Positions 1-12,392 of a stretch of DNA of 64,000 nt are shown piece after piece. Origin of the DNA: Symbiodinium natans (Eukaryota > Sar > Dinophyceae > Suessiales > Symbiodiniaceae); assembly GCA_905221605.1 (NCBI GenBank), contig CAJNDS010000443.1, positions 28,501 through 92,500 of the forward strand, written 5' to 3'. Positions within the stretch are counted from its first letter, which is position 1; each line of letters starts with the position of its first letter. Both the position numbers and the translations under genes were made by a program. The notes beneath the pieces were generated by a model. The model saw only the letters and a list, made by a program, of their open reading frames with translations. It did no database searches and had not been told where the DNA came from.

Positions 1-657
1 CCCAGAATCCATCGTCTTCCAATCCTTGCTCGAAGACGTGCCTCAACGTCAGGCGACGACCACGGGAACTCCACCTTTTCGTAAGACGAAGGCCGAATGG
101 TTAAGGCTCCAGGAGATGTGCGGTATCCGGGTGAAGTGGGCTGCTTGTGCCCCGAGATCTGTGCCATCAACCTACGAACCCTCCCTCCACACAACAAAGC
201 AACCCCCAGACCAACTCTGAACCCCTTCTCTAACCGAAGCCCTGAAATCCTTGATTAAATTAAAGCACAGCCGGATACAGCAGGGACCCCCGGCCGTCTC
301 CAAGGCGCCCCGGGAGTTGCCCAAAGTCACACCCAGCAGCTGCGAAGGGTCCTGAGAAGAACGCAGGGAACTCCAACAAGGAAGGGAACTTCGGGGCGGA
401 GTCGCAGGTGGCACTCAGAAAGCTGTCACCCCTACAGCGTGAATGGGAGTCGACTCTGAGCCAGTCAGCCGGTCCCTCTCCGGTTCTGCATTTTCAGCCA
501 CAAAGGGTCGTGCTTCTAGTGGGAGAGCTAATGCAAGCAAAAAGGTATGCCTTTGTACATCTTTGCACACCGCAGGTGATGGAGCACAGTGCCCAAATGG
601 CATCATGCATTCTACACCTGTACTATACATGCAACAAACTAATTATCTTCAGGAGCC
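1..657. other. Region downstream of the glucoamylase gene
   Basis: This lies beyond the glucoamylase stop codon. Open frames exist on both strands. One minus-strand frame at about 1-120 gives a plausible stretch (VEFPWSSPDVEARL), but it has no clear splice boundaries or family. No repeat or RNA gene was recognised. Confidence 0.3.
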
Positions 658-3600
658 TCACACCACGATCGTCACCGATTCGGCCACAGCCTTTCGTGCC
701 TTCATCGCCTTGAGTATGTTGGAGTAGTTCCAGGTCAAGTCCTGTGGGGCTTGGCCACTGGAGTCGGCGTTGGGGATTGGGGATGCGAACGCGTGTTGAA
801 AGCTGAATTCTCACTTACGCACCGGGGACTCCTTGGCAGACTTGAGCTCGCCGGAATTGCGGTCGATCTGCTCGTTCATGTGCATTCCGTTCGTCAGGTA
901 CTTCTTCATGAGAAGCCTGGGTGAGCGCAGAGATGGAGCAGGGTCTACTCCGACTTGTACAGTATGGCTGCATCCACTGCCACTACGACCGAACTCCCCA
1001 AGTTGTCACGGGGCAGAAGCGCATCGCCGGCCCCGAGCAGGTTTTGCGGCGTCGGCTCGCGGCCCAGGAGGTCGGTGAGAAGCTTCTTCGCCTGCAAGAA
1101 ATCACCAAGAAAACAACCCGTGCAGCGTGCAGAGACAACGGCAGAATCAGCTGGGGTTTGTGGGTTCCGGCCTCTGCAGATGGCTGTGAGTGAGCAGCAG
1201 CCGCTGCCTCGCGGAAAAGACTTACAAGTACTAGCAAAATCCCTGCCAAGAGAATAAGAATCAAGCAGAAGCTCTCGTTGCCGCCTGGCGGTACAGCAGC
1301 GTGGCTGCAGAGGCGGTCAGCAGCACCCAAGGATTCCTCGCGAAGGCATCGGCTGCAGCTTGCAGCAACACACGTCACGCACCTTCACTTTTCACAAAGC
1401 CCGCAGCAAACCCTCCCCTTAACGTCATCCATGCCACCCCCCGTCGTAGCTGTCACCCTCGTAGCGGCCGAAGAGGACGCCGGGCATCCCCTTCGATGCT
1501 GCGTCCTGGTTGATGGCATAACCTGGAGCTGCGGCAAAGGGAAAAAACGAACGCTGAGACCTCGCGAAAACCATCCCAACCCAACTCTGAACTGCATCTC
1601 CAGGTCTTGAAACACATCAAAGCCACTCCGGCAGAAGAGGCTGCTGAGCTCCGACAGCGTGGCAGCGACCTCCTTGCTCAGGGGCGCGAAGACTCCTGTT
1701 CCAGCGCACGGAGGAGATTTCGTAGCAGGTCACGTGTCAACACGTAACGCGGCCCCATGACCGAGTGCGAGCTTGGATGAAGCTTAGCATGTCACAGTGT
1801 GGCAAAGTCTCCGTCATCCATGTCTCCCACATTGAACGCCTCGATCACTGCTGTGTCCTTCCAAGTTGCCAGACAGAAGAGAAGTGCGACGCAAAGACTG
1901 GAGCTTTTCTCGCAACCGAGGAGGCCAGAAAGCCGTCCTTGCGGCGGTTGGAGGACTCGAAGACGTAGCCAGACGAGTCGATGTGGGACGACAACTTGCT
2001 GCCTCGACACCACTAGCGCGCACGTCTTCCGAGCGAAACTGGCATTCAGCAACTCGAGTACTTAGACCAGCAAGGTTGCTCAGAGTGCTCGCCGCCGCAC
2101 TGTAGTTGGACGCCCGCCCCTCGTCGCCGACGGACTTAGCGAAGGCTGCGCCTTGCATCAGTGCCTGCGCGGGGAACAGCTTCTTCGGGTCACGTTGGGC
2201 AATTGTTGGGTCCCACAGCATGTCACAGCTGCTCGCTCACGTGCCGGCGCCTTGCGCATGGTGTACCGGTTCCAGAAGAAGTCGGGAGAGCGAACCTCCT
2301 CCCAGAGGTCACAGGTCTCGCTCTCATAGTTCCCCGCCACCCAGTCCAGGTTCTGCTTCCTTGGGCGCTGCAAAGACTCCAAACATCACAAAAATATCAC
2401 AACAGACCTCTCCATTCATCGAAAGGAAAAAATCCATGCATGGGGGTACCCTCATGGCCGACCTAAACCGCTCGTAGGGCCCGAGGCTCACCAGGGCCCA
2501 AACGCGGTCGCGGATAGCGGGCTTCAGCCCCGCGTAGGCCATGGCGGTGATGGCGCGGAGCCCTGGATGGGATATCTCGGGGAGGTCCAACGGCAGAACG
2601 CTCACAAATACTCAGACTCAGGAATGCACTCAGGATACTCACAGACATAGTGCTGATGTGGATCCCACCTGGCCCATCATTCTGTGGTCGACACCAGCCG
2701 CCAGTGAAAGGAGTGCCCTCTGGGATGAGGTACTTCCTGAAAGCACCGCGAGGGAAGCTCCTATGTGCCCTACACTCTAGCTGCCGTCCCAGGCTCGGCT
2801 CCACGAGGATGTTGATGTTGTTGGGGTCCGGTTGGTTCTGGGATCCTTGGAGCATTCCGCTGCTCACCAAGCCAATGGAAGCAGAGAATGCGAGCAATTT
2901 TTGGAAGCAGCAGAACGCTTGAAACCCTTCTGCTGCAATGCCCACAGCAACACCCTGCCGCCCACCCAAACATGCCCAAGCAGCCCAAACAGACTCATGC
3001 CAAGGATCTCTCCAACCAAGAAATCCAGGCATCCATCTTCGCCTCCATGTCCTGCAATCGGATGAGCTCCCCTTTCCAAAGCCCTCATAGCTGACTCACA
3101 ACGCCTCCCTGAAGCATCGAGCCTGATCCCTAAACCGAAGCGCGTGTCCTTCAGGGAGCCCTTCGACTGCAGGTACGCGTTCATGCTCAGAGCGCCATCG
3201 CGCGCCCAGGCAAAGTAGTAGTCCTGGGCACGGAGGGTGCGGAGGTGCAGCACATGAGCACAGAAATTGCCACGCGCATGCACAATGCTACAAAGGCCTG
3301 TGGGCTTGGAGGTGCCCCTGCCGTATGCAGGACCGACAACACAAGAGACCCCCCAGGTTCACGGGCTGTATGCCATGCTCTCCAGCCCCAGCGTACGTGC
3401 TCCATTGAACCCCCAAGTTCCTTGAATTGATAAACCCTGGCTTCTTCGTTGTGGCTGATCTGCCAAGGTTCACCTCCAGGGCCAGTTGCATGATCGGGCG
3501 AAGCCATGACCTCGCCAGTGCCCTCTGCGTCGAGGTTCGCTTCGAAGTACTTCAACACCTAAGTCATGTACTCGTACTGAAGCTGTCCGAAGCATTGCCA

Positions 3601-4130
3601 TGTTCTGACAGCATATGCCGTGCCCCGATTATGCCACGTCGGGCCTCTTCGAGCTCAGCATCCGAAAAGGGAGCCTTGGGGTCGGCTCCGATCTTGCAGG
3701 TCTGGACTTTCTTGTCGCTGAAGAAGCACCAGGGCAGGTTCTCTGGATTGGGATCCACAGGAGACCAGCAACAGCCAGCCGCCGTGCAGGAGCCCTCGTC
3801 CATCCTGCGCTTGCCCAGAAAAAGTCACGAAGCGCGATGCGCCTACTCCGTACCGCAGCCTGACATCCAAAACATGAACTCCACCATTGACCATCACCAC
3901 AACAACGGAAGGAAACATGGAAGAACCAGAATGGCAAGGTCCACGTAGTCAGATGTAGTAAGTTACCAGTAAGCAAGATGGCACAACGTGTTTGGGGACC
4001 AAGGCGGACCAAGCGTCTTCTGGCAGTCGACCCGATCCGTGGGGGCAATCTCCGTACATCCTTCAGAAGCCCAGGCGGGAAGGACGAGGAGGCTCGATGC
4101 GCCGAGGGCCTTCAGCATCTTCAGGGCCAT
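658..4130 (-). CDS. Secreted GH15 glucoamylase with N-terminal trefoil (P-type) domain, about 17 exons
   Basis: Glycoside hydrolase family 15 enzymes release glucose from the non-reducing ends of starch or glycogen. Exon 1 (4130-4018) starts MALKMLKALGASS and encodes a signal peptide, so the protein should be secreted or vacuolar. It ends inside a trefoil domain that continues in an exon starting near 3804 (CTAAGCCWSP, then PWCFFSD). GH15 landmarks follow in family order: YYFAWARDGAL (about 3223-3190), GTPFTGGWCRPQNDGPG (about 2710-2660), LRAITAMAYAGL (about 2565), CDLWEEVRSPDFFW (about 2300, the region of the catalytic acid in fungal enzymes), SGYVFESSNRRKDG (about 1965), DTAVIEAFNVGDMD (about 1855), LFGRYEGDSYDGG (about 1470), RNPWVLLTASAA (about 1320), HMNEQIDRNSG (about 880) and TWNYSNILKAM (about 725). 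The stop is TGA at 660-658. Exon edges are approximate and at least two introns fit GA-AG boundaries. No starch-binding domain was seen. Confidence 0.85.
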
Positions 4131-4842
4131 CACCGCAGGACAGCTCGGGTTCGTCACTGGTGGCGTCTGGTCTGGTTCAAATGGCAGAAATGGCTTTGGA
4201 GCCGTGGTGCCAGCGGTCTCTTCTGTGCCCCTCTCTCCCCGGACTTCTTACCCAAGGTTCCGACCCCACTCTCCCCCCAAGACGTGACAAGCAACAAGCT
4301 GGACACTCCACGCCCCAAAGAGACAGCTTAGCTCTCCTCCGGGCGTTGGAAATGGACTTGCTCCTCGCCTTGCTCGAGATTCGCCTGCACTCAACCAGAG
4401 ACTGCCAGAAAAGCCGATGAAAACATGGGAAAACTCGCTCGCAATATCCTCATTGGTGCATAATTGAAGCCTCCTGCGCCGGCTCCGGGGGAGCAAGGTA
4501 GGGCGTCAGGCACGAGAACTCCGGAAGAACTGGGCGGACAAGCCAGGTTGGAACAGGAGAAGAAGTGTGTGGATTTGATAGGCCTTAGAGTGGATGCTAC
4601 AGGTAGCAATGTTTGCCGAAGCTGAGCACACTGAGAATGCGCAGAAACGTCAAGCACCTGGCGCAGCCGGAACAGGATACGGCTGTCCTCAGCCTGCATA
4701 GGACAGCTACGGCTCGTAACAGGAGGGCATCGGACGCGATACTGACTTTGGCAAAGCCCTGGTCCCCAGCACACGTTCAGAACGTGGCTCTGGAGCAAGA
4801 TATGAACGAGGTCATTCATTCAGATGCCGATGCCTGACATAC

Positions 4843-4921
4843 TTTCAAGCCATTCTTCGTGTCGATGGTCAGGATGAGGTCGGCCACAGACTTCACGAAC
4901 TCGATGGCATAGTCGTGGCGC
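4843..4921 (-). CDS. Orphan internal exon, unidentified
   Basis: A 79-base open segment is bounded by an AG acceptor (4923-4922) and a GT donor starting at 4842. It reads RHDYAIEFVKSVADL followed by ILTIDTKNGLK, with the composition of a real amphipathic protein segment. A second open piece just upstream (about 5020-4980) may belong to the same gene. It lies on the same strand as the glucoamylase, 0.7 kb upstream of it. No family was recognised, and the rest of the gene was not found. Confidence 0.3.
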
Positions 4922-7900
4922 CTGCACCCCGGAGCACTTTTCTGCTATCCCATGGAAGAGGAGATCATCCCCGACAGCCCCCCCAGATGCCCCAAAAGTC
5001 ACGGCGCCTCCATCGGCTGTAGAGCTTCAGCTGCGGCCCGCTGGGCGGAAAGGGCCGCTGTCCAGGCGTCTCAGCTCAGGGGATGTCACAAGCGGGGTGA
5101 TGGCAGGGGAGGGCGTGCAAGAAAGAACGGAAAAGCCAAGAAAAAAAGCTGCAGGCAAAAAGCCGACTTGGAACGGTTAGCTGAGGTCAAGGCCCTGGAT
5201 TCCTCCAGAGCAGCCTCGTGCTCCTGAATTCTTTTGACTTGTGGGACTTCTCTGGATTCTTACAGCGCCCCTCACATTGTGTACTGCCTACAGGAGTTAA
5301 AAACAGCAGTTGGCCTCGGCACACTTGCAGAAACAGCAAGTTTGTTCCCGGCGTCCTTCTCGATTTCTGCCAAACGCCCATCCGCCTCCTACAGGTACTT
5401 TGAGCATCTACCAGGAAACACACCAAGACCGCAAATCACAATGCGTGGGATGCGCACGCCTTTGTCTTGAGGACTTGCGTCCGCATTGTCTTGGCGCGGC
5501 TCCTGCCTGGATCAATGCGACAGGCCCGCCCAGCACATGCTGTTGTTCATACATTGCTTTCGAAGCATTCATTCCGTGACGACTGACATGGACATTGTGA
5601 GTTCTGCACAGTTGAGAAATGCCGCTTTTCATCTTCCCTCACCCAGCTGAGGTTCGCGCGCTTCATTTCCTTGTTCGGCAGATGCGGGGCAATCCTGGCC
5701 GCGCCCCAGACACCCCCATACACTACACACACACACACACATGCATCCCAAAGTCCCCGCTCTCTTTGTGGAGGCTGGAGGCTATAAATCAAGTCGATAA
5801 TGGTCCCGATGCTCCCTAGTGAAACACCGTGAGAATGCTCATGGCACTGCTGCTGACAGATGGCCAAGATGAGGCCAAGATGCAAACATGTTGCAGTGAG
5901 TTTGCACGCTTGCACTCCGTCACGCGGTCTTATTGTCTGACTACAAACTGATGCAACTTCGTCATTTTGCTGGAGTCGTCGCGCTCCAGATACCAATGGT
6001 TTGGAGTAGGACATTGCGTGGCTTTCGCTGGCACATGTCTTGCAGCCGGCTGCGGCTCAGGACGACACAAGGTTGCATCTCGATGTTGGTCAGACAATAA
6101 GACCAAATGACAGGGTGCCCGCCACACTTTCGTGGTCCCTCGGGCACGCAAGCCTAAAGACAAACCTCCATGACTTCACAAGGAGGTCTGAAGCCTGCTC
6201 CACACCGGCAGCTCCATCAGGAGGTCTGCAATCTTGAAAGCCTGGCAGGGTTCGGGAGCCCTGGGCTTGACTCTTTGTTTCATCCACATGCTTCCAATGC
6301 AGAAACAAAAATGCTGCGTCGCCTGGAGGGTGCCCATCTGTGTACCCACTAGCAGGTACCAGTCGCGCCTTAGCTTGGAGGGATATAGGAGGGCAACGCG
6401 CTGGAGCATTCACACTCACTCTTTCCATTTTCTCCCGGTGCAAGCTCATCACTGTGCTCTCGGCAGCCTAATATGAAACGGATGTTCAGCTTTGAAACGC
6501 GGGGTGCCAGCTGCCGGCTGATCTCGGCCCCTTTGGTCATTCTTCAACACCCCTATCATGAATTCCGTGTGTCTGGAGAACAGCCCAAACTCGAGACTTG
6601 AACTGGTGTGGGGGGGGGGGGCGGGGCAAGGTCTTGCGGCAGAGGAGACAGCAAGCGGATGCTTTCCATCGGCTTCAAGGGCCTTCAGATTAGACCTCTT
6701 AGACATCCCACGAAGCCAATGCAGCACCTTCGCATGTCCTAGTGCTTTGCATGAGCAGCCTTGCCGGCTTTCACCAGCGTGCCAAACTGGGAGGGATCCA
6801 CTTTGACGCCAGTTCTTAGATGCGAGACTTGAGACTTACTTGCTACACACCTGCACAAGCGTGCCGGGCGGGCTCTCTAAGCACAAGAACCTTTTGGTCT
6901 GCTGCAAATTCGGGCTGACTTGAACTCCGTGGACCAAATCCAAAACTGTCCTCGCATGCTTGCCATTGGTTCTGAAGAATCGGCCTAGCGTGTAAGACAA
7001 GAGGCATCGAAGACACAAACAGCATACCACCTGAGAATGGTGAGCAAGCCGTTTTCGAGAGAGGAGAGACACCCTGCCACTGGTAAAATCCAGGATACTT
7101 GAATCGTCTGACGCATCGTTAAAAAAGTCTCCTACAAGTACCTTCCACACAAGCTGACTGTGCGTGCTTTGCTTAACTGCAGCAGGCCGGCCCCACAGGA
7201 AGGCAATCGTAAGGACGACCTCGGTTAGGTGACAGTTAGGGGCTGGGTTTGAGCATCCCATGATGACCACGGGCACTTGGCAGCGGCAAGGGGCATTCAG
7301 CATCAAGACGACAAGTCCAACAGCCATCCAGCGCTTGCAGCTGAACTTGTCCTGCGCACGCGGCCAGGTTTTGGATTGGTCTGGCAAAAAAATCGGCTAC
7401 TGGCATATGAGGCTTGTGCATGGTCCAATGATTTTTTCGCTAGAGCAGTGTAATCGCATAGGGAAAAATCCAATGACTTTGCACCACAAACTTCCGCAGA
7501 CCTAGGTCGAAGCACACATCATCAGCTTTCGCATACTGTCCTGAAGCCAGTTGACCATGTTGTCAAAAGGTTTGGAGATGGCCAGAGCAATGCTGATCCG
7601 CACTGGTCGGACTATGTTGCTAATCACCTTGGTTGAAGCCAGATACCCATTGGGTTCAGCAAACTGAGCAAGAGCCAGAGCCAGCTGTAGCACCGACAAC
7701 AGCTTCGTATGCAGACAGTCGCCCTCATCAACATGTGGCCTATACAGCTGAAAGTCCGATGCCCGTGTTTAGACCCAGTTTTGCATATCGCCTCTTCGTG
7801 AACCACGTGACATAAGCTGATGTGAGGTTGCTGCGGAAACCTCACGGAACAAGTAGCGGCCACAGCCTCTAGACTCTCGACTTTAGATCTCACCGCGGCA

Positions 7901-10734
7901 CGTAAAGTCCGGCCCAGGTAATGCCGAATTGCTTCAAGGCCACCTGAAGGCGAAAGAAGGTTATGAAATGTTGAAGCTCCGCGAAGGTTCGAGAGCGGGA
8001 CGGCTGACATGTTGCAAACTCTTAAAAGCAAAGCCTGAACAGATGATGCTGCCTTTGGGTCTGGGCTGTGTCACAGCTGACATGCTTGGTGGCCCCGAAA
8101 CCCTAAACCCTTTTGCAGCGGCCCTAAACCCTAAACCCTAAAACTTCAGCTAGGGCCCCCTGCCGAGCTGGCCAGCGGGCTGGCGCCAGTCGCCACAATC
8201 GAGCGATAGGTGGCCAACAGGATCCTTGAAGATCAGAAGCCACTAGGGCCGACAGCATCTGTTTTGCAGAGCATGAACGGATATGTTCAGTTCATATTAT
8301 GCAGTTCTGCCTTTCTATATGAGTGTAGCGGAACAGTGACCTGTGCTGCATTGTGCATATAGGAAGTGGGTGGAGTCTGCCTGGTCGGCCCTTCATGAGT
8401 GTGAGAATGCAAGCGTTCGCAGTGCAACCCAGGTGCAAGAGCAGGGCATTCACATTTGAGACGAAGCCATATGATAAAAGGCACCTCATACATCATTGCA
8501 GCTGCTCTGATGAACATGAGCACGATTCGAAGCCTCTGCCGAAGCGCATGAGACCCATCTTCCGCAGGGACTTGGAATCCATCTTGGCGTTCCTCAGTAT
8601 GCATGGGTGGTCACAGGGCCAGATTGGCATGAGGACGCTGTGAATTAAAAGGCAATCTGCAAGACATACAACTAGCTGAGAAGCTTTCGCCACCAGCGCT
8701 TGAACCGCGCACCCAGCGAGTTGCTTTCCTCCGTAGTGCTGCTAGCCACCTCCAGAGGGTTGAACGCGCATTGCGCGAGGTTGGTACTGAATGTGATTGG
8801 CGAAAACATCACGAAATGCTCCTGAAAGGCTCCTGCCTCCTCCGTCTGTCCCTCGGTGCCCTCTGTCTCCTCTGCCCGTCGGCGGCACCGAGCGGCGACG
8901 CCCACCGCCACGCCACCACAGAGGGCTGCGGCACTTGGCTGGGGCCTCGCATGGGTCGCAGGCCACAGGAGGTGTCAAAAGATTTTCAAAGCAGGCGAGA
9001 GGGATCGAGAGGGGCACTTGAAGTGTCGGCTACCTGTGGACCGCAAGGGAACCCCTGCACTCTGGATTGCAACGTCGTCTTACGGGAGACAGCCGAAACA
9101 AGGGTTAGTGGATGACATCTCAAGCTGCCTGGTGTTGTCGTGCGCTGCTTGCCATGTGGGCCTCCGTGCTGGAAGTGCTGGTGGCACCTTGGGAAGGTTA
9201 AAGGGCTGGAAGGCGAGAATCCCACAACAACAGTGGCCAACTTCACATACCCGGTCATGACTGTTACGACCCCTCATGACCCTCGGAATCCTGAAGCGTC
9301 CTTGAAAGTTAGCCCTCAGGTCACGACCCCCAGACGCTGCACCGACAAGCCAGGACATGCCAGAGCCATCTTGCCGCCCCTCTTCTAACAGCTGCGGGGC
9401 AAGGAGCCAAAATAAACCCAACAGCGCGACGGACCACGAGACGAATCTGCTGAGCTTGTGGGCTTGCTGAAGGCGAGAGAGGCATGGCTATGCTTGCAAA
9501 CTTCTGTGAACCATTCGGACCTGAGAAACCCGCTACCTCCTCTTCTGCATACCCCTGAAGGAAGAGCGGCTTCATTCCACAACTTCAAGCCCGTTTCCAG
9601 ATCCGAGCCGGAAACCCCGTCGGCGGAGTCTGTTTGGGTATGTACCTGGAGCGGACAAAATTCTTGCGAGCCCCTGGCCTCTTCAACCTTCAACCTCAAA
9701 TTGCGAGACCCCGGATCCCCTGCATCTCGACCTGCTTGGCGATGCCGGCGAGGAGTCCTCCTCAAGGACTTGCTGGGCCACCTGGAAACAGCCAGGGTAT
9801 CAGACCACTCCCACACTCAATCTTAAAGGGTATGGGCATGGGTAATACACCAGCCCTGTGCTGTGGTTTTGGTTTGGCTGGGGCTCCCGATGGCACACGG
9901 CCAGTCGCCGAGACAGATTTGGTGCTTTGGATGACGTGAATGCACGGAACCTCAACCTGGGATGAATCGATACGTGGCCCATCTGAGCTGATGCAACGTA
10001 AAACTTCAAGAAATGCTGCAGAAGCCCTTAAGCGAAGTAATACGTGGGTTGTTCTCGACGAAAGAAACATGATTCAGGAAGGAGCCGGAAAGATTTGAAA
10101 GTTGGCTCGAAAACTTTCTTTCTCAACCGCTAAACCTCATCTGGCCCTAAACCTCAATGCCTGTCACCAAAGTCGCAGTTGCCCCTCAAAACAGCAGAGA
10201 CCTTGACTTAGAGCCAACAAACACTGTCCGCTGACAGTCCAGCCAGTGCCTTGACAGTGTGGAGCAGGGTATCTCCTTTCGGAAGCCTGCGACGCTGCGA
10301 TGGTCGGAGCAACATCCGGAAAACTCCACACTGCGCCACAACATGCGAGAAGCTTCTTTCTCTCGAGCTGCTGAACCCAAGCAGGTGCCAAACTTCGCCC
10401 AAGGAACGGTCCATGGTAAAGGGAGACGCAGCGAAAGGACTCTTTGGATAAGTCCTGCAAGGCGTTGTGTGCAAGAGGACTCTTCGCAACCATGAACTGC
10501 TGGCGACCGCGAAAGTGTACATGTTACATGTCTAAATCCAGGGGACTGCATATCAGGCCGTTTGTTCTGGGCGCGCGGGGGGTCCTTGTCCATCATCTGT
10601 GTCCGAACCTTACAAGGAGGTAAGTTGAACCCGGACATTCAAGACAGTCCTAAGCCTCTCCGGCCTCCACGATGCTGAAGCGCCGCAGAAGCAAGGGTGT
10701 GGCAGCCTGCGTCCGCGGGACGCGCTGGCCCTGG
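4922..10734. other. Mostly non-coding stretch with simple repeats and a few weak open frames
   Basis: No confident gene was found. It holds a CA run (about 5724-5741), a 12-base G run (6610-6621) and the telomere-like block at 8.1 kb. A 183-codon minus-strand open frame at 7387-6836 has a hydrophobic start (VGLVVLMLN) but no recognisable domain. Overlapping minus-strand frames at 9.4-9.8 kb and 10.2-10.6 kb are open but mutually contradictory. Confidence 0.4.
8101..8143. repeat. Interstitial telomere-like repeat, CCCTAAA
   Basis: Three exact tandem CCCTAAA units lie at 8122-8142, with a further CCCTAAA at 8101-8107 about 14 bases before them. This is the plant-type telomere unit (TTTAGGG), also reported for dinoflagellates. 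It is far too short for a chromosome end and lies in otherwise ordinary sequence. Confidence 0.75.
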
Positions 10735-10877
10735 TCAGGGGACGCTGCACAAAGGCTGCAACGCCCAGGACCACAAGGCCTCGGTCTTGCTCTTCTTCTC
10801 TAGAGGGGCAGCGGGCACGTAGAAGATGGCCACCTCGTCCATGCCCCACATAGATGCAACGATGACAAGCATCTGAT
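10735..10877 (-). CDS. Possible terminal exon, unidentified
   Basis: After an AG acceptor (gatcag), an open frame reads MLVIVASMWGMDEVAIF and continues YVPAAPLEKKSKTEALW to a stop near 10735. The opening is hydrophobic and the rest charged. The residue mix looks coding, while the other two frames of this strand do not. An adjacent open piece (about 11010-10880, PFEEWQLLILWLSSEE) may be another exon. No family was recognised. Confidence 0.3.
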
Positions 10878-12392
10878 CTCATGCGATCAGCTTGCCGGAA
10901 TGCCTCTTCGGAACTGAGCCAGAGGATCAGCAGCTGCCACTCCTCAAAAGGGTACCCACTTGAGACTGCGGGAGCCTTTCGAGCTTGAATCTCATTTACT
11001 GTACTTAGTACTTGAGTTGGACATGCCATTTTGGTGCGAGCAAATACCACTGAGAAGCACAAGAGTCGGTATGCAAGAACTGCGTGACGTTTTCTCAGGG
11101 CAGGGCAGGACAAAGGAACACCTCCAGCACCTGGACCTGCAAAAAAGATTGGCATGAGTCGACACGGGAAGTGCTTCCACCAAGTCTAACTACACATCAC
11201 ATGCCATGCATCCAAGCCCACTGCATGTCAAGTCTGCCTTTCTTCTACTGACTACAAGCAATGACAAACACGATACCAAAAAACAAATCCTTTCACAATC
11301 CTGCCGATGGGCGCCTTTGCATTGGGCGGCGGAGGCAAGGTCGAAAGCAACGCACGCGATGTCGTGGAAAAGACCCGGATGGCCATGTCCTTCAAATGTC
11401 AAGTCTCCTTGTTTGCTCAAGAACCTGGGGAACTTGACATGGCGTGCCTCCGAAACCAAGACTGCTGCACCAGCAAGGTGCGGTCCAGCAGGGTTGGTGC
11501 CCTGCCCCACGCACGCAATTCTGCAAACTTGCGACTAACTTGACCCGACTCAATTTTGCCTCAGGAAGGCAGAGGCATACACGTGTGGGCAGGGACATAC
11601 AGGGACTGCCACGCAAAATAAACACAAAAGTTACACCATGATGCGCAAGAAATGCGAGAAGGGATGCAGCTGCTAAATTACCAAAAGCTAAAGCCTGCAA
11701 ATGCATCATTGCCACTAGCTTGCCCCAAGCCTTCTTCGGAGGATCTGGTGTCGGAGGCTGTTCCAGCGACCTGGTGATGCATAGGATTCCAGAGCCAGAC
11801 TTCGAGGCAGTCCAGGGGTCCATGGTGGGGTTGTGAAGGCCCTAGAGTCCTAGAGGCCGGCGCCCACCACACTGCCACGCACTCTGCATTACTAGCGGAT
11901 AGTGACCGGATAGTGGGTGTGCGGGCAGAACGTGTGCGCGAAGGCGCTCGGAGGTTCGGCTGCCCAACGTGAGTTTGGGCAAAGGTCTTGGAAGGTGCCC
12001 TTAAGGCCTGAAACTTCAAGGCCTCAGGCCCCTCAGCCCCAAAAGCACTTCTGGTGTGGGTTTCATATAAAAATTTTTAGAACCATTCTGTGCGCCCGAA
12101 GTCCTGAAGCTTCAAAGCCTCAGGCCACTCAGTACTGAAAGCTCAAAGTCAAAGTTTAATGCCCCCAAAGCAGATTATTCAGTTTTCTAAAAAGGTTTGG
12201 GGGGGCGGGCAAGGGCTTCATATTTGAGTCGCATCGCCGATAGATGGCACAAAAGAAGCTTTCTCAAGGGGCAGCCGCCCTCGTCTGGTCCTCCCCGTCC
12301 CGGTCTCTCGGCCCTCTCGGCCCTCCACTTAGGCGCATCTTGGAGCTGGAACGCAGGCGCCTGCGCAATCTGGACCTGGGCAGCGACGGGTC
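10878..12392. other. Intergenic or intronic sequence, no clear gene
   Basis: Open frames of up to 143 codons occur on both strands, but none has convincing composition together with splice sites. No sizeable repeat was noticed. Confidence 0.4.
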
